Program-made: the position numbers and the translations under genes
Assembly (NCBI RefSeq): GCF_014205055.1
Contig: NZ_JACHMS010000001.1
Coordinates: 4,092,001 to 4,156,000 of the forward strand
DNA from: Streptomyces luteogriseus
Lineage (GTDB): Bacteria; Actinomycetota; Actinomycetes; Streptomycetales; Streptomycetaceae
Direction of reading: 5' to 3'
Length of the DNA: 64,000 bases
The notes under the pieces: generated by a model
Databases searched by the model: none
What the model saw: only the letters and a program-made list of their open reading frames with translations
What the model was told of the DNA's origin: nothing
Part shown: positions 8,159 through 16,790 of the stretch, piece by piece
Numbering within the stretch: the stretch's first letter is position 1
How the letters are laid out: every line of letters begins with the position of its first letter

Positions 8159-9427
8159 ATGACGGGTTGGCGGGTCCGGGACTACTCCCCGGACGATCTC
8201 GAGGGAGTCCTCCGTGTCGACATGGAGAGCGGCACGACCGAGGAACCGGCTCTCTTCCCGCTCTCGGACGCCGTGACGGCCCTCCAGGCCCTCCACCCCG
8301 CTGTGGTGGCCACGGCGAACGACGTGGTCGTGGGCGCCGCGGTGAGCAGGGTGGAGGGTGACCGGGCGTGGATCCTGCGCATCTGCATGGCACCCGCCTG
8401 GCGGCACCAGGGGCTGGGCAGCGCCCTGATCACGGCCCTTGAGCGACGGCTTCTCACCGACGGTGTCCGCGCGGTCCACGCCGCCCTGCCCGAGGGGGAG
8501 ACCGGTGCCACCGCGCTGCGTAACTCCGGGTTCGGCGCCCGATCGGGCCTGGTCCTCTTCGAGAAGCGCAGACCGGTGCCCTTGCAGGCGGCCGACATGC
8601 TCTCCTCGCTCGGAGCGGAGCTGCCGCCCGGCGGACTGTGGCAGAAGGTCGCGGGCATGCAGAACGAGAAGCAGCTCATCGAGCGCCGTCTGGTCCTGCC
8701 ACTGGCCCATCCCGGACTGGCCGCGGAGCACGGTGTGGAGCTGCCGCGCGCGGTGATGCTGTTCGGTCCGCCCGGGACCGGCAAGAGCACCTTCGCGCAC
8801 GCGATCGCCAGCCGCCTGGGATGGCCCTTCCTCGAGCTGTTCCCCGCGCGTCTGGCCGCCGAGTACGGCCTGGCGAGCGGGCTGAGCCGGCGCTTCGACG
8901 AGATATCCCGGCTCGACCACGTCCTGGTGTTCATCGATGAGGTCGAGGAGGTCGCCGGCGCACGCAGCGGCGCGGACGCGACCGCGGTCGGCGTCGTCAA
9001 CGAGCTGCTCAAGGCGATCGTCCGGTTCCGCAGGCAGGACGGGCGGCTGCTCGTTTGCGCCACGAACAACGTGACCACGCTCGACTCCGCGTTCCTGCGA
9101 CACGGCCGCTTCGACTACGTACTGCCGATCGGCCCTCCCGACCACCGCGCCAGGACCGCGCTGTGGGAGAGCTACCTGACACGAGCGGGCGCGAAGGCCG
9201 ACAGCGAGGCGCTCGCGTCCGCCAGCGAAGGTTTCACACCGGCCGACATCGCCCACGTGACACGAACCGTCTCCCAAGCTGGATTCGAGCAAACTTTCGA
9301 TACTGGAACCCGCGTCCTCCCTTCCACGCACGACTACCTGGACACGATCCGCAACACGCAGCCCACGGTCAGCGCCGCCGTGGCCCAGGAGTTCGCCGAG
9401 CAGATGGAGCAGTACGCCCGCCTCTAG
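8159..9427 (+). CDS. GNAT acetyltransferase domain fused to an AAA+ ATPase
   Basis: 422 residues. Residues 1-140 form a GNAT domain with the acetyl-CoA motif QGLGSA (84-89). The rest is a classical AAA+ module: Walker A GPPGTGKST (203-211), Walker B VLVFIDEVEE (255-264), sensor 1 ATNN (301-304), and Arg finger candidates in RHGRFDY (314, 317). The ATPase part resembles the spastin/FtsH-like class. No protease domain is attached, so it is likely a remodelling ATPase. The fusion is unusual and neither substrate can be inferred. It lies between the two integrase remnants and ends just before the second. Confidence 0.85.
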   Translation: MTGWRVRDYSPDDLEGVLRVDMESGTTEEPALFPLSDAVTALQALHPAVVATANDVVVGAAVSRVEGDRAWILRICMAPAWRHQGLGSALITALERRLLTDGVRAVHAALPEGETGATALRNSGFGARSGLVLFEKRRPVPLQAADMLSSLGAELPPGGLWQKVAGMQNEKQLIERRLVLPLAHPGLAAEHGVELPRAVMLFGPPGTGKSTFAHAIASRLGWPFLELFPARLAAEYGLASGLSRRFDEISRLDHVLVFIDEVEEVAGARSGADATAVGVVNELLKAIVRFRRQDGRLLVCATNNVTTLDSAFLRHGRFDYVLPIGPPDHRARTALWESYLTRAGAKADSEALASASEGFTPADIAHVTRTVSQAGFEQTFDTGTRVLPSTHDYLDTIRNTQPTVSAAVAQEFAEQMEQYARL

Positions 9428-9439
9428 CGTCCCCGCCCT

Positions 9440-9650
9440 GGAAGCACGGCGAGGGCATGTGCCCGGTGTGCCGAAGGTCGTAGCACCGTCCGGCATGCCC
9501 ACGACCTCCCGGGCTTTCCGCCGCTTCCGCCCGGAGCCGCTGCGCCGGAAGGGAGCCCCCTTCCCACCGGCGAAGAGCAGCCCGTCCGGGCCCGGCTCGG
9601 CGTAGGACTCCCGATGCCAACGGAGCCCCCGGCGAGGAAGTCGGGAAACT
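9440..9650 (-). pseudogene. Second degenerate tyrosine-integrase remnant
   Basis: The minus strand encodes RWHRESYAEPGPDGLLF, then a GMPDG stretch, and, after a frameshift, YDLRHTGHM. The order matches the remnant at 3900-4140, and the nucleotides are clearly related (shared CGGAAGGGAGC and GGGCCCGGCTCGGCGTA). It is short, frameshifted and lacks the catalytic Tyr region. With the first copy, in the same orientation, it brackets about 5.3 kb. Confidence 0.72.
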
Positions 9651-9701
9651 CCACAGTCCGCGAGGCGGTTGCCTTCCGGTCCGGCCGTGCTCCGGCGGTC
9701 C

Positions 9702-9884
9702 CTACTCTTCACGCCTCAGCGCTCTCCGGATGAGCAAGAAGGCCGCAACAGCGACCAGGGCGATCCCGATGAGGATCAGCAGTGCCCCGAGGACGATCAG
9801 GACCGTCCCGACCAGCATCAACATCGCCCCCACCAGGATCAATATCGTCCCGATGACGAGAAGAAAAGCCGCGAGGACGGTCAT
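9702..9884 (-). CDS. Small hydrophobic two-helix membrane protein
   Basis: 60 residues, nearly all Leu/Ile/Val/Ala/Gly, forming two consecutive membrane helices and ending in a positive tail (RRALRREE). The start has a perfect AGGAGG nine bases upstream, which supports it as a real gene. Small proteins of this kind are common in streptomycetes near stress genes; function unknown. It is transcribed divergently from the SpoIIE phosphatase gene. Confidence 0.68.
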   Translation of the reverse strand: MTVLAAFLLVIGTILILVGAMLMLVGTVLIVLGALLILIGIALVAVAAFLLIRRALRREE

Positions 9885-10086
9885 AGCTGCCTCCTGCCCC
9901 CACTCGACTCTGACTCCTCCTCGTCAGCTTTGTAAACAATTCCGGACTAAATGGTGCAATGAGGTCTACGATGGTCGGAGGCCCCCCATCTGCCCAAGCT
10001 TTGTGTGGCGAGGGGCGTTTGGGAGACCTGCCGCCCATGGCGCGATCGGCTCGCCATCACCCCGGGACAAGGAGAAGCGAGCAGCG

Positions 10087-11328
10087 ATGACGGATGGTGG
10101 GCGGCAGCCGGACAGAATCGGGGTGGACCGGTCGGAGGGGTTCGGCGAACGACTGCTGGGTGTGCTGCTGGACCGTGCCCACGAGATGCCGCCGGACCTG
10201 ATCGCCCCGCTCGTCGCGGAGGAGGTGGCCAGGGTCGGGGGGCATGAGGTGTCCATCCTCCTGCAGGACTACGAACAGGTGCTGTTGGTGCCGCTGCCGG
10301 GCCGGAGGCTGAGGGTCGGCGGCCCCGAGCCGGTCGAGGACTCCCCCGCGGGCGAGGCGTTCCTGAGCCTCAGAACGGTGGAGGTGCCGCTGGGCGGCAG
10401 CGTGCGGATGTACCTGCCGCTGCTGGACGGCAGCGACCAGATCGGGGTCATGGCCGTCACCCTGGACAGCGTCGATGACGACGACCGGCGGCTGCTACGG
10501 AGACTCGCCGGTCTGGTCGCGGACATGATCGTCACCAAGGACTCCTACACCGACCTGTTCTTCCAGGCCCGCCGCAGCGCCCCGATGAGCGTGGCCGCGG
10601 AGATCCAGTGGTCGTTGCTGCCCCCGCTGTCGATGACCGTTCCGCAGGTCGAGGTGGCCGGAATCCTGGAGCCCGCCTACGACGTGGCCGGCGACAGCTT
10701 CGACTACGCCCTCAACGGCGACATCCTTCACGTGGCCATGCTCGACGCGATGGGCCACGGCTTGGACGCGGCGACCATGGCGACGGTGGCCGTCGGCGCC
10801 TACCGCCACACGCGACGGGCCCACACCGATCTGTCCCAGGTGTACGCGTTCATGGACCGGGCCATCAACGACCAGTTCGGCCAGGACCACTTCGTCACCG
10901 CACAGATGATGATCCTGGACATCACCACGGGCCGGCTGCAGTGGGTCAACGCCGGCCACCCGGCTCCGCTCCTGATCCGTGACCGCGCCGTGGTGGACCG
11001 GCTGGAGAGCCCCACCACGCTGCCCGTCGGCTTCGGCGGGGAGGAGCCGGTGGTCAGCGAGCGGATGCTGGAACCCGGCGACCGGTTGCTGTGCTTCACC
11101 GACGGTCTGATCGAGGAGCACCAGGCCGGCGGGCAGCAGTTCGGCGAGGAGCAGCTCATCGAGTGGACCAACCGGATCCTCCGCGACCGCACCGAGGTAC
11201 GGGCGGTGGTGCGGGCGCTCTCGCACGCCCTGAAACACGAACGGGGCGGCACCACGACCGACGACGCCACCATCTTCCTCGTCGAGTGGCGAGGCGGCGG
11301 CGCCGAACACCTCACCGTCCTCGACTGA
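10087..11328 (+). CDS. PP2C-type (SpoIIE/RsbU-like) serine/threonine phosphatase 1
   Basis: 413 residues from the ATG at 10087, with AAGGAG upstream. Residues ~1-150 look like a GAF-type sensor region. The C-terminal half is a SpoIIE PP2C domain: AAEIQWSLLPP linker, metal-binding GDSFDYA, DAMGHGLDAA, the NAGHP motif, FTDGLIEE, and a final DDATIFLVEW. Such enzymes dephosphorylate STAS anti-anti-sigma factors to switch on stress sigma factors. An STAS gene lies convergently next door, overlapping by 17 bp. A paralogue of the same layout is at 15459. Confidence 0.92.
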   Translation: MTDGGRQPDRIGVDRSEGFGERLLGVLLDRAHEMPPDLIAPLVAEEVARVGGHEVSILLQDYEQVLLVPLPGRRLRVGGPEPVEDSPAGEAFLSLRTVEVPLGGSVRMYLPLLDGSDQIGVMAVTLDSVDDDDRRLLRRLAGLVADMIVTKDSYTDLFFQARRSAPMSVAAEIQWSLLPPLSMTVPQVEVAGILEPAYDVAGDSFDYALNGDILHVAMLDAMGHGLDAATMATVAVGAYRHTRRAHTDLSQVYAFMDRAINDQFGQDHFVTAQMMILDITTGRLQWVNAGHPAPLLIRDRAVVDRLESPTTLPVGFGGEEPVVSERMLEPGDRLLCFTDGLIEEHQAGGQQFGEEQLIEWTNRILRDRTEVRAVVRALSHALKHERGGTTTDDATIFLVEWRGGGAEHLTVLD

Positions 11329-11686
11329 GCCTCCTCAAGAGAGACCGACGTGATGACGTCCGGCCGGCGGGGAGCTCGTGGACCAGGAAACCGGAGCCGG
11401 TGATCTCGATGATGCGGGCCATGATCGGCGGCGGATGGTGCAGCCGGAGGATCGCACCGGCTTCGGTGGCGCGTCCCGATGCCGTGAGGAAGACGTTGAG
11501 TCCGATGGCGTCGCAGAAGGTGACTGCCGTGAGATCGACGTCCGTGACGCCCATGCCGTCGTTCAGGCACTCGGCCAGCGCGGCCCGTACGAGCGGGGCG
11601 GTGGCCAGGTCGATCTCCCCCGAAAGGATGATCAGCGTGCGGGTGGTGTGGTCGTGCCGGTGGACGTTCAGCCGTGGAAGGGGCAT
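11312..11686 (-). CDS. STAS-domain anti-sigma factor antagonist
   Basis: 124 residues. The ATG at 11686 has GAGGAG just upstream. The sequence LIILSGEIDLATAPLV, followed by VDLTAVTFCDAIGLNVFL, is the STAS core. The residue aligned with the phosphorylatable Ser is unusual (FCDAIGL instead of FIDSSGL): the usual DSSG pair is D-A-I-G, so phospho-control may be lost or altered. The partner would be an RsbW-like kinase, not seen in this window. Tail-to-tail with SpoIIE phosphatase 1. Confidence 0.87.
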   Translation of the reverse strand: MPLPRLNVHRHDHTTRTLIILSGEIDLATAPLVRAALAECLNDGMGVTDVDLTAVTFCDAIGLNVFLTASGRATEAGAILRLHHPPPIMARIIEITGSGFLVHELPAGRTSSRRSLLRRLSRGR

Positions 11687-12066
11687 GGCTCCTCGGTTCG
11701 GAGTGCCCGTGGGCGAGCCGTCGTGGCCGGGCCGGGCCCTGCCCTCGCGGCGTGCCGCCGATACGGGGATGTGCGGGGTGGCGGGCGGAGGGCCGTTCCA
11801 CGAGCCCGGGTCGGCGGGCATCGTGGTGGACCAGCCGGCCGGGGATGCGCCACGCACCGGACAGAAGGTCCCCGCCGGACGGGCATCGTGTCCTGGAGGG
11901 GGCTGGCTGCCCCAACCCGCGGACACCGGACGCGGATGGGCCCCGGCCTGTCGTGTGCGCGGCTGCGGCCGGGGCCCTGGATTGCGGGGTGTGCTGTCGG
12001 TGCGGTCAGTTCCGCCCGTCGGGTGACGGGCCGGGCGAGCCTGCCGGAAGGGTGGGGCCCGCTCCT
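11687..12066. other. 380-bp intergenic stretch
   Basis: Lies upstream of the STAS gene and downstream of the small membrane gene. Several frames are open, but none has recognisable domains or a good ribosome-binding site. I see only GC-rich, mildly repetitive sequence and the likely STAS promoter region. Confidence 0.45.
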
Positions 12067-12333
12067 TCACGGGCGCGTGGGCGGAGTCGCCCGCGTACGG
12101 CCGGGCCGGGCCTGGGTCGGTCGGGGCGGCCGGTGCCGCTCGTCGCCGCGCTGCCGCGGGCCCCTGCGCCGAGCCGACGGAGCCGGTCCCGCGACTGGCA
12201 TCCCGGTGTGGCCGTAACGGACACCGGCCATGCGGTCGCCGTGCTGTGAGTTCAGCAGGCGGATGAGGAGCGCCCCGACCACGATCAGTCCCAGGATCAC
12301 GGCCACGGTCACGAAGGTCTCCACCGGTCTCAC
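12067..12333 (-). CDS. One-helix membrane protein coupled to DUF5994
   Basis: 88 residues. The GTG start forms a GTGA overlap with the stop of the upstream DUF5994 gene. A single N-terminal membrane helix (TVAVILGLIVVGALLIRLLN) is followed by a basic Arg/Pro-rich tail. It aligns without gaps with the start of the protein at 23482 (shared LN-S-x-H after the helix), which is also GTGA-coupled. Conservation of the coupled GTG supports this start. Function unknown. Confidence 0.68.
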   Translation of the reverse strand: MRPVETFVTVAVILGLIVVGALLIRLLNSQHGDRMAGVRYGHTGMPVAGPAPSARRRGPRQRGDERHRPPRPTQARPGRTRATPPTRP

Positions 12334-12926
12334 CTTCCCCTCGGCTGCTGCGGCACCATGCCGGTCATGGCTGGCACCCGTGGAGGTGCGTCCGAGTCGC
12401 GTGACTCGTGCCCTCCTTCGGAGTCCCAGACCGCTTCCACGGCCCGGTCGGCGTCGCGCAGCGTCCGCAGGCGCGCCGCCTCCTCCATCAACCGACTCGC
12501 GGTCGACATACCGCGCGGGTCACTCGCAGCCGCCATCAGCCAGGCGGCCGAGTCGGGAGCCGTCCGCGGCGGGACGACCAGGAGGTTCCAACGGCCCACG
12601 TGGTAGGAGCGCAACAGCAGTTCATGCGGGTCCTGCTCGTCCCGGAACCAGCCCACGTTCACCACGTGCCCGGCGACGGGCACCTTGCGCGGAATGACCG
12701 GCCACTGAGTGGGATTCACCGTGACCCGGGTGATCCGCCCCCACAGCGGGTCCAATACGGCGGTCAGGGAGGGGAGTTCCGCCCCGAGATCGCGGGAGCG
12801 AGGCCACCAGGCGCCGTCCAGCAGAGCGGGGGCGGAGCCGACGGGAGCCAGCGACAGACGCAGAGAGGACGAGGAGAACCGGTCATCGGCTTCGGTCGTC
12901 GGCGAGTGGGAAACGGTCGCAGTCAT
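12330..12926 (-). CDS. DUF5994 family protein 1
   Basis: 198 residues from the ATG at 12926. The family signature LLDGAWWPRSRDLGAELP is near residue 35, and the second conserved block HVGRWNLLVVPP is near residue 115. The C-terminal ~60 residues are acidic/polar and absent from the shorter paralogues. DUF5994 proteins are small, soluble and confined mostly to actinobacteria, with no assigned activity. Translation is coupled to the downstream one-helix protein. Three more DUF5994 genes lie at 24248, 25283 and 25726. Confidence 0.85.
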   Translation of the reverse strand: MTATVSHSPTTEADDRFSSSSLRLSLAPVGSAPALLDGAWWPRSRDLGAELPSLTAVLDPLWGRITRVTVNPTQWPVIPRKVPVAGHVVNVGWFRDEQDPHELLLRSYHVGRWNLLVVPPRTAPDSAAWLMAAASDPRGMSTASRLMEEAARLRTLRDADRAVEAVWDSEGGHESRDSDAPPRVPAMTGMVPQQPRGR

Positions 12927-13176
12927 GACGCGAACCCTGCCCCGGGCCGATCGCGACCGGCCCGGACTATTCGATCGCCGAAAACGACACGAGCCTGAAG
13001 CCGGTGCGCGAAATATCCTCGGTAATTTCGAGCCTACTCCTCGGACAGGCCCGGGGGACCATACGGACAACGGAGAACGGTCCCATGCGCCCCTCCCCGG
13101 AACCGTCATCCCTGAGGCAACGTTTCCGGGCTCGGGCGATGAGCGCCCCCTCGGCGAGATTGCGGCGGACGTGGTC

Positions 13177-13330
13177 ATGGCTCGCGAACGACGTCGGGCC
13201 AAGATCTTCGTGGTACGGACTCCCTCGTCGAGGACTTCGACGCCATCGACCTGCTGCACCGGCTGTCCGCGTGCTGCGTCGAGCTGCTCGACGTGTCGAC
13301 GGCCGGGAGCCTGTCTCCCGACGAACTGCG
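13177..13330 (+). pseudogene. GAF/ANTAR regulator, N-terminal remnant
   Basis: The ATG at 13177 opens MARERRRAKIFV. After a one-base frame change near 13212 the sequence continues TDSLVEDFDAIDLLHRL and CVELLDVSTAG, which is the start of streptomycete GAF-plus-ANTAR transcription antiterminators. The GAF body and RNA-binding ANTAR domain (another ~200 residues) are missing. It lies in the 650-bp gap between DUF5994-1 and the desaturase. Confidence 0.68.
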
Positions 13331-13580
13331 CATCATGCTTTCGCCCGCTCGTCCCCGCCTCCACACGGACCCACAGCCAACTGGCCCCGCGCCATGCACA
13401 CAGCGGCGCTGCGGTGGCATGCGCTGACGCGGTGTGAGACCCGACCGGCAGGGCACCCCATGCAGAGGAGGGCCTGCGCGGCCGTCGGCCGACGAAGCAG
13501 CAAGCGCAACCCCGTCTGCGGTCCGGTCTCATCGGCCCCGGGGCGGCGCCGTCTTCCCTCCCGGAGAGAGCGTCACCACC

Positions 13581-14624
13581 ATGGCCACGAACAGCACGGT
13601 CCGTCCCCTGCCCTCGGAGACGGCCGGCAGCGACTTCGCCCGACTGTCCAGAAAGATCGCCGAAGCCGGCCTGATGGGGCGCCGCCCCGGCTACTACGCA
13701 CTGCGGATCACGATCGTGACCGGGCTCTACGCCGGCGGATGGGCGGCCGTCGCACTCATCGGCGACAGTTGGTGGACCCTGGCGGTCGCCGCCTTCCTGG
13801 CTGTCGTTTTCGGTCAGGTCGCCCTGCTCGCGCATGACGCGGCCCACCGCCAGGTCTTCCGCCGACGCCGGGCCAGCGAGGTGTCCGGACGCATGGCCGG
13901 TGCCGGTATCGGGATGGGCTACGGCTGGTGGCAGGACAAGCACACCCGCCACCACGCCAACCCCAACCACGAGGAACTCGACCCCGACCTCGATCCCGAC
14001 CTGCTGGTCTGGTCCCAGGACCAGGCCCGGGCCGCCAAGGGGCTTCCCCGCCTGATCGGCGGCCGGCAGGCGTTCCTGTTCTTCCCGCTCCTCACACTGG
14101 AGGGCTTCAATCTCCACCTGTCGAGCGTGAAGGCGCTGGCCAATCGCTCGCTCAAGCACCGCGGGCTCGACGGGGCGCTGCTGTTGGGACACTTCGTCGT
14201 CTATCTGAGCGTCCTGTTCTGGCTGCTGCCGCTCGGTATGGCGTTCGCGTTTCTCGCCGTCCACCAGTGCCTGTTCGGCGTCTACCTCGGCTCCCTCTTC
14301 GCGCCCAACCACAAAGGCATGCCGACCCTGAAGGGCGAAGACCGCCCGGACTTCCTGCGCCGCCAGGTGCTCACCTCGCGCAACGTCAGCGGCGGCCGCC
14401 TCACCGACATCGCTCTGGGAGGGCTGAACCACCAGATCGAGCACCACTTGTTCCCCAGCATGCCCAGCCCCAATCTCCGCAAGGCCCGGACCATCGTCCG
14501 GGGCTACTGTGAGGAGCTGGGCGTGGACTACGTGGAGACCGGCCTGATCACCTCCTACCGGCTGGCCCTCATCAGTCTCCACCAGGCGGGAGCACCGCTC
14601 CGGAACTCCCGCGTCCCCGCGTAG
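13581..14624 (+). CDS. Membrane fatty acid desaturase (acyl-lipid type)
   Basis: 347 residues from MATNSTVRPL, with GGAGAG upstream. The three histidine boxes are intact: HDAAH (85-89), HTRHH (121-125) and HQIEHH (284-289). The HxxEHH third box is typical of front-end or linoleoyl-type desaturases. Four membrane helices lie in two pairs between the boxes. It would introduce a double bond into membrane acyl chains using O2 and an electron donor, fitting adaptation to cold or membrane stress. It stands alone; no ferredoxin gene is adjacent. Confidence 0.93.
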   Translation: MATNSTVRPLPSETAGSDFARLSRKIAEAGLMGRRPGYYALRITIVTGLYAGGWAAVALIGDSWWTLAVAAFLAVVFGQVALLAHDAAHRQVFRRRRASEVSGRMAGAGIGMGYGWWQDKHTRHHANPNHEELDPDLDPDLLVWSQDQARAAKGLPRLIGGRQAFLFFPLLTLEGFNLHLSSVKALANRSLKHRGLDGALLLGHFVVYLSVLFWLLPLGMAFAFLAVHQCLFGVYLGSLFAPNHKGMPTLKGEDRPDFLRRQVLTSRNVSGGRLTDIALGGLNHQIEHHLFPSMPSPNLRKARTIVRGYCEELGVDYVETGLITSYRLALISLHQAGAPLRNSRVPA

Positions 14625-14763
14625 CGGACCCGATGACGCGGCTTCGCACGACCCGGTCGGCGTGCGGCTCCGGCACCAGCCGTACGCGTGCGGTCGGAGC
14701 AGTACGGCGGCCCGCCACCGCGCTCCCCGTGGGCATGTCAGGGCGCCCGGCCGGCCTCAGCGG

Positions 14764-14991
14764 TCACTGCCGCCAGTCTCCCCGCGCCCGTCGCCGGTCA
14801 TCGCGGATCCGGTCCTGCCGGTCCCGGCGGCGGACGAAGTCGCCCGGCTCGAGGTCACCTTCCGCGAACCGCCCGACCACGAGACCGACGACGCCCAGCC
14901 CGAGCACCAGCACGAAAGCCCAGAAACTACCGAAATACGCGGCGAAACCCAGCGCCATTCCCGCGATCAAGCCCACCACGGCCCTGCTCAT
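14764..14991 (-). CDS. Small two-helix membrane protein of the Asp23-associated type
   Basis: 75 residues. The ATG at 14991 has AAGGAG six bases upstream; an in-frame GTG at 15006 is an alternative. Two helices (AVVGLIAGMALGFAAYFG and FWAFVLVLGLGVVGLVVG) are followed by GRFAEGDLEPGDF and a charged Arg/Asp-rich tail. In streptomycetes this protein follows an Asp23/Gls24 envelope-stress gene, and the truncated Asp23 reading frame at 15007-15123 is exactly upstream. Confidence 0.75.
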   Translation of the reverse strand: MSRAVVGLIAGMALGFAAYFGSFWAFVLVLGLGVVGLVVGRFAEGDLEPGDFVRRRDRQDRIRDDRRRARGDWRQ

Positions 14992-15006
14992 CACGCGCTC
15001 CTTCAC

Positions 15007-15123
15007 TCAAGCGGGCTGCTCCGCCCCGGCTACCGCGATCTTCTGCACCACCACATCGGCGATCACGGTCCGGCCGCGGGACGCGGGCGCACCGCCGCGC
15101 CTCGCGCCGGTGCTCTCAGTCAT
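15007..15123 (-). pseudogene. Asp23/Gls24 envelope-stress protein cut to its first 38 residues
   Basis: A strong GGAGG precedes the ATG at 15123. The reading frame gives MTESTGARRGG, then SRGRTVIADVVVQKIA, the normal beginning of a streptomycete Asp23 protein (~150 residues). It stops after AGAEQPA, 15 bp before the ATG of the small membrane gene. About three quarters of Asp23 has been lost by an internal deletion that left the start, the stop region and the downstream gene intact. It may survive as a leader peptide. Confidence 0.68.
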
Positions 15124-15458
15124 CGGGACATTCCTCCGTCAAGAAGACCGGCTATCACCTTTGATTTCAATATATTCCCTTTACTGTGATTTCGGAGATT
15201 GCTGCAGAAAACCGGCACATGGCCCATGCCAGGACGATCCGCTCAGCCGCCACATCGTGGTCCAGCTCGCTTCAGCGTGACTCCGCACGGAGCGCGATAG
15301 GCCGGATCGCGCAACCCGGTCCGCGGGCGCACATCCGGACAGACCCCGGTCGGCGATCTCACGACCCGACCGCTTTCACTCACCGTGACCGTCCGCGGAT
15401 TGACGTTCCTCGCTGAGGATCTGAAGCTGGTAGGGGGCCAGCGGAAGGAACCGCGGTC
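15124..15458. promoter_or_regulatory. 335-bp divergent promoter region, partly AT-rich
   Basis: This gap separates the minus-strand Asp23 remnant from SpoIIE phosphatase 2. Around 15160-15195 the sequence is strikingly AT-rich for this window (TTTGATTTCAATATATTCCC), as at a promoter or protein-binding site. A TTGACG occurs at about 15398. No gene is visible. Confidence 0.45.
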
Positions 15459-16694
15459 GTGAGTAGTGGGCAGAGTGAGCTTCCACGGATGCTGACAGCG
15501 GCGGAGACGGCAGCGCCGGTGGACGCCGCCGACGTGGTCGCGGAGGACCTGCGGCAGCGCTTCAAGGCGGCAAGTGTCTCGTTCCTCATCGTCGATCTGA
15601 CGGGAAAGGCCGTGGCGCGGCTGTCGACCGCCCCTGCCACGGGTGGCCGGCAGGCGGAACGGATCCCCATGTCCGGCAGCGCCTACGACGAGGTGATCCG
15701 CACCCAGCGGCTGTATCAGGAGGTGACGGCCCAGGGGCATCGGGTGATCATGCCGGTGACCAACCGGGGCGATGCGATCGGGCTGCTGGAACTGCTTTTG
15801 CCGGCCGACCCCGGTGAGGACGTCATCGCCGCGGTCGGGGAAGCCGCCCACGTCCTGGCCTACATCGTGATCGCCAACGGGCGCTTCACCGATCTCTACA
15901 CCTGGGGAAAGCGCTCCAGGCCGCCCACCTTGGCGGCAGAGATCCAGTACCAGCTACTGCCCTCCTCGCTGTCCTGCGAGGCCGCGCAGTTCACCCTGTG
16001 CGGGAGCCTGGAGCCTTCCGAGAGCCTCAGCGGCGACACGTTCGACTACACCCTGGACCGCGACACCCTGCATGTGTCGGTGACGGACCCCATGGGCCAC
16101 GACCTCGATGCCGCCCTGGCCGCCACGGTCCTGGTGAGCGCCCTGCGCGGCGCCCGCCGCGCGGGAGCCGGCCTGGTCGAGCAGGCCCGCCTGGCCGACC
16201 AGGCCCTGGCGGATCACGGCCAGGGTCATGCCACCGGGCAGCTGCTGCGCGTCCACCTGCGCACCGGGCAGGCCCAGTTCGTCAACGCGGGCCACCCCTG
16301 GCCGCTCCGCATGCGCCAGGGGGATGTGGAAGTGATCACCTGCGAGGTGGACCATCCCTTCGGGTTGTCCGTGTTCGCGCCCCACCCCTACCGCGTCCAA
16401 GACCTCGATCTGCGCCCTGGTGACCGTCTGCTCATGTTCACCGACGGCATGGTCGAACGTCATGGGGGCAAGGTCGACCTCGCCGCCCTGTTGAAGCACA
16501 CCCGGGGCCTGCACCCCCGGGAGGCCGCGCTGGCGCTGACGTCGGAGGTCAGGAATGCCGCCGGTGGCCGGCTCGAGGACGACGCCACCGTCATGTGCCT
16601 GGACTGGCACGGCCCCCACGAGACCCAGCGGCATGTCAGCTCAGGGGCGGACACCCGGCAGGCCTCAGCAGTCCGCGAGAAGCGGCAGCCGTGA
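15459..16694 (+). CDS. PP2C-type (SpoIIE/RsbU-like) phosphatase 2
   Basis: 411 residues from a GTG start, with GGAAGGAA nearby. It has the same layout as the protein at 10087: a sensor-like N-terminus (~150 residues), the linker LAAEIQYQLLPS, then the SpoIIE phosphatase motifs GDTFDYT, DPMGHDLDAA, NAGHPWP, FTDGMVERHGG and DDATVMCLDW. Metal-binding Asp residues are present, so it should be active. The target would be a phosphorylated STAS protein. The C-terminus has a ~30-residue polar extension. Confidence 0.91.
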   Translation: MSSGQSELPRMLTAAETAAPVDAADVVAEDLRQRFKAASVSFLIVDLTGKAVARLSTAPATGGRQAERIPMSGSAYDEVIRTQRLYQEVTAQGHRVIMPVTNRGDAIGLLELLLPADPGEDVIAAVGEAAHVLAYIVIANGRFTDLYTWGKRSRPPTLAAEIQYQLLPSSLSCEAAQFTLCGSLEPSESLSGDTFDYTLDRDTLHVSVTDPMGHDLDAALAATVLVSALRGARRAGAGLVEQARLADQALADHGQGHATGQLLRVHLRTGQAQFVNAGHPWPLRMRQGDVEVITCEVDHPFGLSVFAPHPYRVQDLDLRPGDRLLMFTDGMVERHGGKVDLAALLKHTRGLHPREAALALTSEVRNAAGGRLEDDATVMCLDWHGPHETQRHVSSGADTRQASAVREKRQP

Positions 16695-16790
16695 CCGGGC
16701 GCTCCCCCTGACGGTGCCGGAAACGCCTGCCGCCCGGGCACTGCGTCAGGGGCCTGTGCGGGGGGGGCGAGGAGCACTGTCTCAGGACGG

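Noticed and set aside
12330..14582. A 750-codon minus-strand frame covering DUF5994-1 and the desaturase
   Set aside because: Only the last 198 codons match a family; the rest is antisense to the desaturase with its three His boxes.
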